From Chitinophaga lutea (lineage in GTDB: Bacteria; Bacteroidota; Bacteroidia; Chitinophagales; Chitinophagaceae), in assembly GCF_003813775.1 (NCBI RefSeq), contig NZ_RPDH01000003.1, positions 558,001-622,000 of the forward strand: DNA of 64,000 nt, written 5' to 3'. This document shows positions 59,949-64,000 of this stretch, piece by piece. A program made the translations under genes and the position numbers. The notes beneath the pieces are model-generated. The model saw only the letters and a list, made by a program, of their open reading frames with translations. It was not told the DNA's origin and made no database searches. Each line of letters begins with the position of its first letter. The stretch's first letter is position 1.

Positions 59949-60932
59949 ATGGAACAAGCTATTTTAAATCCTCCCTCTCAGCAGGGAACTTATATTGATT
60001 TTGAAGAAGCCTCTACCTCAAAACCATTCCTACAGGCCAATACAGAGGAATTTACCCTTTCGCAGATCAGGAAAGAACATACTATCCCTTGCTTTACAAA
60101 ATGCAATGAACCTTTAATCAGCCACAGTGATTTTATAGACCTGTCAGCTCAGGTAGCAAGTGAGATTTTCACAGGGGAATCAATTTTAAGCCCCAGCATC
60201 AGGCTTAGCCATCCCATTAAGGGCAGAGTGCCAGAAGCTAAAGAAAAGGCTGCAAAAGACCTTCTGGAACATGAAAAAACCCTGTATTACGAAAGGATGG
60301 CTTTTGTGATAGAAGTTCCCAGCATCACAGACAATGTTGAGGGCAATAAGCTTACCCTTACCCTGGGAGGCGTAAAAGCCTATAACTTGGAAAATTTATA
60401 TGCCAGGAAGGGGGCTGATGAGCATTTCAAGGTATTCATTGGCTTCCAGAACAAGGTTTGCACGAACCTATGTGTATGGACTGATGGCTATATGGCAGAC
60501 CTGAAAGTAAAAAATGCAGGTCAGTTAAAAAATGCTATATACTCCCTGTTCAGTCAGTACAATGCTGCGCAGCACATCCAAAAACTCAGGAATTTTACCC
60601 AATATGATATTTCTGAGCAGCAGTTTGTCCACTTGATAGGGAAGTGCAAACTTTACAATTATCTGCCACCTGGCCTGAAGAGTGGGATATCCCCCCTGAT
60701 GTTTGGGGATACCCAGCTCAGCACAGTTTGCAGGGATTATTACAGGGATGATAGTTTTTGCAGAAATGAGGATGGTAGCATCAATCTCTGGAGGTTGTAT
60801 AACCTATTCACAGGAGCCAATAAAAGTTCCTACATCGACACTTTCCTGGACAGGTCATTAAATGCATTCCAATTCACAGAGGAAATCAGGCAAGCCCTGG
60901 ATAATCACCAAACCAGCTGGTTTCTGAACTAG
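59949..60932 (+). CDS. DUF3871 family protein
   Basis: A 327-aa protein of the DUF3871 family, found in Bacteroidota mobile elements. Recognisable segments are ESILSPSIRLSHPIKGRVPE, YYERMAFVIEVPSITDNVEG-NKLTLTLGGVKAYNLENLY, VFIGFQNKVCTNLCVWTDGY and LWRLYNLFTGANKSSYIDTF. The last part resembles DUF932-like phage proteins. Its role is unknown, and a function in element replication or maintenance is suggested only by its distribution. I start it at the ATG at 59949. A TTG at 59931 is less likely. Confidence 0.82.
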   Translation: MEQAILNPPSQQGTYIDFEEASTSKPFLQANTEEFTLSQIRKEHTIPCFTKCNEPLISHSDFIDLSAQVASEIFTGESILSPSIRLSHPIKGRVPEAKEKAAKDLLEHEKTLYYERMAFVIEVPSITDNVEGNKLTLTLGGVKAYNLENLYARKGADEHFKVFIGFQNKVCTNLCVWTDGYMADLKVKNAGQLKNAIYSLFSQYNAAQHIQKLRNFTQYDISEQQFVHLIGKCKLYNYLPPGLKSGISPLMFGDTQLSTVCRDYYRDDSFCRNEDGSINLWRLYNLFTGANKSSYIDTFLDRSLNAFQFTEEIRQALDNHQTSWFLN

Positions 60933-60955
60933 CATACATTCAAATTCATTTTATC

Positions 60956-61297
60956 ATGCAAGACATTGGCAGAAAACTTTACCTGCTGAGGCTAATTCAT
61001 AATTACACCCAAGCTTACATTGCTGACCAGCTAGAAATAGGGCACTCCACATATCTTGCTCTAGAGCAGGATGCAACCAGGATTCCCCTTTTCAGGCTGG
61101 AGAAGCTTTTGGCTATATATAACCTTACTCTTGGGGATTTCTTTTCCTTCGATGTAGATAGCCTGTTGCAGGTAATTCATGGACAAAAATCAGCATCAAC
61201 AAATCAGGTGGGAATATCCTCTAAGAGCCTGATTCAACAACTTCAGTCCCTAAACAAGCTGCTACTCCAATTATTGGAGGAATTCACAGCAGTTTAA
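60956..61297 (+). CDS. XRE-family transcriptional regulator with C-terminal coiled coil
   Basis: A 113-aa protein with an N-terminal Cro/C1 helix-turn-helix (KLYLLRLIHNYTQAYIADQL, then EIGHSTYLALEQDATRIPLF) and a C-terminal helical tail (SLIQQLQSLNKLLLQLLEEF) that may form dimers. It starts 23 bases after DUF3871, so they are probably cotranscribed. This is the likely main regulator of the element core. A strong terminator follows it. Confidence 0.8.
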   Translation: MQDIGRKLYLLRLIHNYTQAYIADQLEIGHSTYLALEQDATRIPLFRLEKLLAIYNLTLGDFFSFDVDSLLQVIHGQKSASTNQVGISSKSLIQQLQSLNKLLLQLLEEFTAV

Positions 61298-61316
61298 TTT
61301 CTCTTTAAAATTCACC

Positions 61317-61357
61317 TTACCCACCTTACCTCTTGATAGGGTGGGTAACTTTTTTTT
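61317..61357 (+). terminator. Intrinsic terminator after the XRE gene
   Basis: TTACCCACC - 14-base loop - GGTGGGTAA, a perfect 9-bp stem followed by C and eight T residues. It separates the XRE gene from the last two genes of the element. Confidence 0.85.
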
Positions 61358-61378
61358 AACCAATTAAATATTTTTACA

Positions 61379-61897
61379 ATGGCAGAAGATCAATTAGCCA
61401 AATTCCAGGATTTCTGCAAAATGGCTATCCTGGCAGATCAAACCTATCTTGTAAACAGCTTTTTGCTGAGCAATGATGAATCCCTCCACTCTTTCATCCA
61501 CAATCCCCTGGTATATGATGTGCTGATAGATGGTAAGAACCACAGAGGCACATGCCTGCTGTTGAAAGACCTGTTGATGCGAAAGGACAGGGAAATTTCC
61601 ATTTTGCAGAAGGAAATCCTTCACACTCTGGACGAAAACAAGGCAAAGCAGCTCCAGGAGAGGGTTGATAAGCTCAAACAGGAAAGGGAAGTCCTGGACA
61701 AAGCAGCTCCCAAGGAAAGGTACATCTTTGAATGGCTCCTGGTGCCTCACTGGATGGGAGATGAGCTGATTAACCTGGGGGAAGTAGTTTTCAGGGGATA
61801 TGGCTGCAACTTTTGGGGCACCACCTCTATTTTGAGGGAGAATTACACAAAAGAAGACACCCTCCTGGGCATCTTCGAAGAATTGCATTACAACTAA
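61379..61897 (+). CDS. Unidentified 172-aa protein
   Basis: A cytosolic protein with a central coiled coil (KDREISILQKEILHTLDENK, then LQERVDKLKQEREVLDKAAP) and a C-terminal part with WLLVPHWMGDELINLGEVVF and GCNFWGTTSILRENYTKED. No family is recognised. It begins 20 bases after a terminator and shares the core codon style. The long minus-strand frame opposite to it is a shadow. It is followed closely by a small gene, so both may be cotranscribed. Confidence 0.55.
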   Translation: MAEDQLAKFQDFCKMAILADQTYLVNSFLLSNDESLHSFIHNPLVYDVLIDGKNHRGTCLLLKDLLMRKDREISILQKEILHTLDENKAKQLQERVDKLKQEREVLDKAAPKERYIFEWLLVPHWMGDELINLGEVVFRGYGCNFWGTTSILRENYTKEDTLLGIFEELHYN

Positions 61898-61908
61898 ACA
61901 GCTCAGAA

Positions 61909-62154
61909 ATGGATTTCCAAGAAGAACCCAGCAGCATGAGTATGCTGGAAAATCTGCACAAACACTTTGAAAATGCTGGCAAGGCTTTTAAAGACAGGGT
62001 TTGCCTGGATTGTGATTTTTCAGCTGCTACTTATTACAGAAAGGTATCCAGCCTTAAATATGCTAACCTCACCAGGGCAGAAAGGGACAGGATACTGGAA
62101 ATAGCAGAATATGTTGTAGGCAAGCTCAATGATTGTATCAGTTCATACAAGTAA
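61909..62154 (+). CDS. Small helical protein, possibly DNA-binding
   Basis: An 81-aa protein: SMLENLHKHFENAGKAFKDR, then CDFSAATYYRKVSSLKYANL, TRAERDRILEIAEYVVGK. The middle looks like a helix-turn-helix type of recognition segment (S-A-A-T-Y-Y-R-K-V). I use the ATG at 61909, 11 bases after the preceding stop. A longer frame starting at 61813 would overlap that gene widely. It is the last gene before attR and could be an excision-type factor, but there is no direct proof. Confidence 0.5.
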   Translation: MDFQEEPSSMSMLENLHKHFENAGKAFKDRVCLDCDFSAATYYRKVSSLKYANLTRAERDRILEIAEYVVGKLNDCISSYK

Positions 62155-62162
62155 GGGGCTTT

Positions 62163-62196
62163 GGCACCCATTTATACACCCACTTTGGCACCCAAG
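62163..62196. promoter_or_regulatory. Candidate arm-type integrase sites, right end
   Basis: Three close copies of the motif: GGCACCCATTT (62163), ACACCCACTT (62176) and GGCACCCAAG (62187). They match the copies near attL and stand about 80 bases from attR. Confidence 0.55.
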
Positions 62197-62278
62197 TGGA
62201 AGATGAACAAGAGTTGAGGGTATAAAAGTTTGAAAAATAGTTAGTTATGGTGTATTGGGATGATTGGAAAGGTCGCAA

Positions 62279-62301
62279 GTTCGAATCCAGTCATCCCGAC
62301 A
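62279..62301. repeat. Right attachment site (attR)
   Basis: This is an exact 23-bp copy of the tRNA-Pro 3' end, with the same bases as 50165-50187. A GGGATGA at 62257-62263 upstream can pair with TCATCCC in the site, resembling an acceptor stem. Confidence 0.9.
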
Positions 62302-62317
62302 AAACTGGTATAAAAAA

Positions 62318-62343
62318 GCCCCGGCTATTGCCGGGGCTTTTTC
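62318..62343 (+). terminator. Intrinsic terminator right of attR, probably the original tRNA-Pro terminator
   Basis: GCCCCGGC - TATT - GCCGGGGC, a perfect 8-bp stem with an A-run before and a T-run after. In the uninterrupted chromosome it would stand about 17 bases after the tRNA. It also faces the 3' end of the minus-strand oxidoreductase gene. Confidence 0.85.
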
Positions 62344-62431
62344 TTTATTCAATTGACTTGCTATTAAAGCGAGTTGCAATAAACTGTGTTGAATAATATC
62401 AGACTTTCCGGAACCGTGAGCGTCTCTATTC

Positions 62432-63772
62432 CTAGAAAGTCCGGTATTCGCCCGATAGATATTTATTCGCTTCGTCTTCTTTGAAGCGGGCATTTTCGCC
62501 ATCCCAGTTAAGCGTTTGGTTCGGGAAGCGCGCTGCGATAACGCCGAGTAGAATTACTTCCGTAAGTTTCGCCGCATAAGAGAACGGCGCGCTGCATTTA
62601 GATTTGCCGAGACAGGCGTCTACAAATTCGTGATAGTGTTTATCTCCCTCAATATCGTAGCTGACAGTGGGTTTACCGGCTTTTCCACCGGGGTCGAATT
62701 TGTTAAGGTTTATTTTTTCGTATTTATTGTTGACAATCAATTTGGGCAGCTGCATGAAATGGGGGAGCAGTAAGCGTTGGCCATTTTCACCGATAAACAT
62801 GGCTCCCTGATCAGGCAGCGCTTCTCCACCGGGCAGCGTCAGCTCGTCCTGCAGTTCCGGCGCTCCTTTGCCGTCATACCAAACCCACTCCAGGGTTTTG
62901 GCGGTATATTCCGTTCCGGGGAAAACGTAAGTCACATGATTTTTTTCGGCATGCCCAAAGTCGTTGGGCTGACGACATTCATTTTTCACCGTTAAAGGAA
63001 CCCCTAACTTCAACGCATTGTACGGAGTGTCGAAGATGTGAACGCCCATATCTCCTAAAGTGCCGCAACCATAGTCAACACAGCGGCGCCAGTTGCCCGG
63101 ATGATAGAATTCTTTTTTATAAGGCCGTTCTTTGGCCGTACCCAGCCACAGGTTCCAATCCAGCCCTTCAGGCACGGGATCGCTTCCTTCGGGCACCGGG
63201 CCATCATAGCCCCATACTTTTGGCGACCATGCGATTACTTTTTTTACCTTTCCGATAATTCCTTTTTGAATGAGAATGGTAGCCAGTTTGTAATCATAGA
63301 AAGAGTGCACCTGGATGCCCATTTGTGTGATCAGTTTCTTCTCGGCGGCTACTGCCTCCATTTTACGGGACTCTGAAATATAGTGTGTAAGCGGCTTCTG
63401 GCAATAGACATTTTTATTCATCTCCATCGCCATCAGTGATACGGGCGCATGCGCGTGATCGGGGGTTGAAACGACAACGGCGTCGATATCCCCTCCCATA
63501 CTCCTGAACATTTCCCTGTAGTCCGAAAATATTTTGGCGTTAGGGTATTTCGCCTTGATGGCCGTCAGCTTACTGGCGTCAACATCACAAAGCGCAACCA
63601 CATCTACAGAAGGGTGGGAGGCTATGCTTTTCAGATCATTAACGCCCATTGCGCCCAGGCCTACCTGTGCGATCCTCAATTTCTTGTCGGAGCCGAATGC
63701 CAGCGACCTGAGCGGCAGTAAAAAAGCCAGACTTCCGGCTGCTGTGTTTTTAAGGAAACTTCTTCTATTCAT
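62432..63772 (-). CDS. Tat-exported Gfo/Idh/MocA-family oxidoreductase
   Basis: A 446-aa NAD(P)-dependent oxidoreductase. The N terminus NRRSFLKNTAAGSLAFLLPL is a Tat signal (twin Arg, F-L-K). The Rossmann fold starts KLRIAQVGLGAMGVNDLKSI, and the family motif E/Q-K-P is seen in NKNVYCQKPLTHYISESRKM. The C-terminal domain carries GCGTLGDMGVHIFDTPYNAL, with the conserved D-x-x-x-H. Tat export suggests folding with its cofactor before transport. Such periplasmic enzymes often oxidise sugars together with DUF1080 hydrolases. One DUF1080 gene lies elsewhere in this window. Confidence 0.9.
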   Translation of the reverse strand: MNRRSFLKNTAAGSLAFLLPLRSLAFGSDKKLRIAQVGLGAMGVNDLKSIASHPSVDVVALCDVDASKLTAIKAKYPNAKIFSDYREMFRSMGGDIDAVVVSTPDHAHAPVSLMAMEMNKNVYCQKPLTHYISESRKMEAVAAEKKLITQMGIQVHSFYDYKLATILIQKGIIGKVKKVIAWSPKVWGYDGPVPEGSDPVPEGLDWNLWLGTAKERPYKKEFYHPGNWRRCVDYGCGTLGDMGVHIFDTPYNALKLGVPLTVKNECRQPNDFGHAEKNHVTYVFPGTEYTAKTLEWVWYDGKGAPELQDELTLPGGEALPDQGAMFIGENGQRLLLPHFMQLPKLIVNNKYEKINLNKFDPGGKAGKPTVSYDIEGDKHYHEFVDACLGKSKCSAPFSYAAKLTEVILLGVIAARFPNQTLNWDGENARFKEDEANKYLSGEYRTF

Positions 63773-64000
63773 GATCCGTAATTTTTATTGATTTTGGCGA
63801 TTCCCCAAATATAATAAAGTAGAAAGAAAAAATACAATTAACTAATATGTATTTGTCACCTGCCGGGTTAAACAATCGTTGAGAAGTGTCCCCAAAGGAA
63901 AGTCATCCCGGAATTAACTGTTATTTGCATTTCCCCGCCTAGTCGCAAATAGCCCCCAGATTGTCGGATCCACCCACCATGCGCATCAAATTTTCACCCC
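63773..64000. other. Intergenic end of the window
   Basis: About 230 bases upstream of the oxidoreductase gene, AT-rich near the start codon. The promoter of that gene should be here, but no clear full consensus or other feature is visible. Confidence 0.4.

Larger units (their letters stand above)
50165..62301. mobile_element. Integrated genetic element of about 12.1 kb in tRNA-Pro
   Basis: The element is bounded by a 23-bp direct repeat of the tRNA 3' end, carries an integrase next to attL, and is visibly AT-richer than the host. It holds an integrase, a beta-helix membrane protein, a split polymerase-like replication gene, a RloC-like ATPase, two XRE regulators, a DUF3871 protein, a PD-(D/E)xK-like protein, and small unknown genes. 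No capsid, terminase, tail, relaxase or conjugation gene is seen, so it should depend on a helper or on integrase and replication only. Confidence 0.88.

Noticed and set aside
61394..61888. A 164-aa minus-strand frame opposite the 172-aa element gene
   Set aside because: The plus-strand frame fits the gene order and codon style. The opposite frame has no features and covers the same bases.

Overview
The window looks like a chromosomal segment of a Bacteroidota bacterium, most likely a Chitinophaga-like member of the Chitinophagaceae. The evidence is the GC-rich host coding style, several -7 elements of the Bacteroidota form TAnnTTTG, a Bacteroidota-only type VI secretion system (T6SS subtype iii), and gene types typical of the phylum: DUF1080 and DUF6528-like proteins, an ECF42-type sigma factor beside a YCII protein, a TonB-dependent-type beta-barrel protein, and a LytS/LytTR pair.

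Layout. (1) 1-3947: tail of an unknown gene, two AraC regulators around a SnoaL-like protein, a siderophore-interacting flavoprotein and a beta-propeller-like lipoprotein. (2) 3987-4439: a secreted YCII-domain protein. (3) 4461-27004: a T6SSiii locus. It encodes the baseplate (TssG, TssK, TssF, TssE), the Bacteroidota-specific membrane complex (TssN, two TssO/TssQ-type anchors, TssP, TssR), the disassembly ATPase ClpV, sheath TssB/TssC, two Hcp proteins, VgrG and two effector modules. One module is a lysozyme-like effector followed by a lipoprotein. The other is a PAAR-like/Hint/GH-E-type nuclease polymorphic toxin followed by two TPR-like paralogues. TssJ, TssL and TssM are absent, as expected for T6SSiii. 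A flavodoxin-fold oxidoreductase sits between tssC and hcp behind its own promoter. (4) 27120-49870: housekeeping and signalling genes (PhnA-like protein, DUF1080 protein, PEP carboxylase, AI-2E-type transporter, a very large AsmA-like protein, sterol-desaturase family enzyme, YCII + ECF42 sigma, AraC, TonB-type receptor, LytS/LytTR pair, outer-membrane proteins). Several intergenic spaces hold short tandem repeats, two of which are duplicated gene tails. (5) 50112-62301: a tRNA-Pro(CGG) gene with an AT-rich integrated element of about 12.1 kb, bounded by a 23-bp repeat of the tRNA 3' end. (6) 62432-63772: a Tat-exported Gfo/Idh/MocA oxidoreductase.

The element is the most novel part. It has a tyrosine integrase, candidate arm-type sites at both ends, two XRE regulators, a DUF3871 protein and several unknown small genes, but no structural phage gene, relaxase or transfer gene. 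Its apparent replication gene is split at an A8 run. The joined product would be 492 aa and carries motifs A, B (O-helix-like) and C of a family-A polymerase in the right order. Its cargo includes a RloC/PrrC-like ATPase with a CxxC hook and a C-terminal Arg/Glu/His set like that of anticodon nucleases, a beta-helix membrane protein and a PD-(D/E)xK-like protein. Together these suggest a small replicating, possibly satellite-like, island that carries phage defence.
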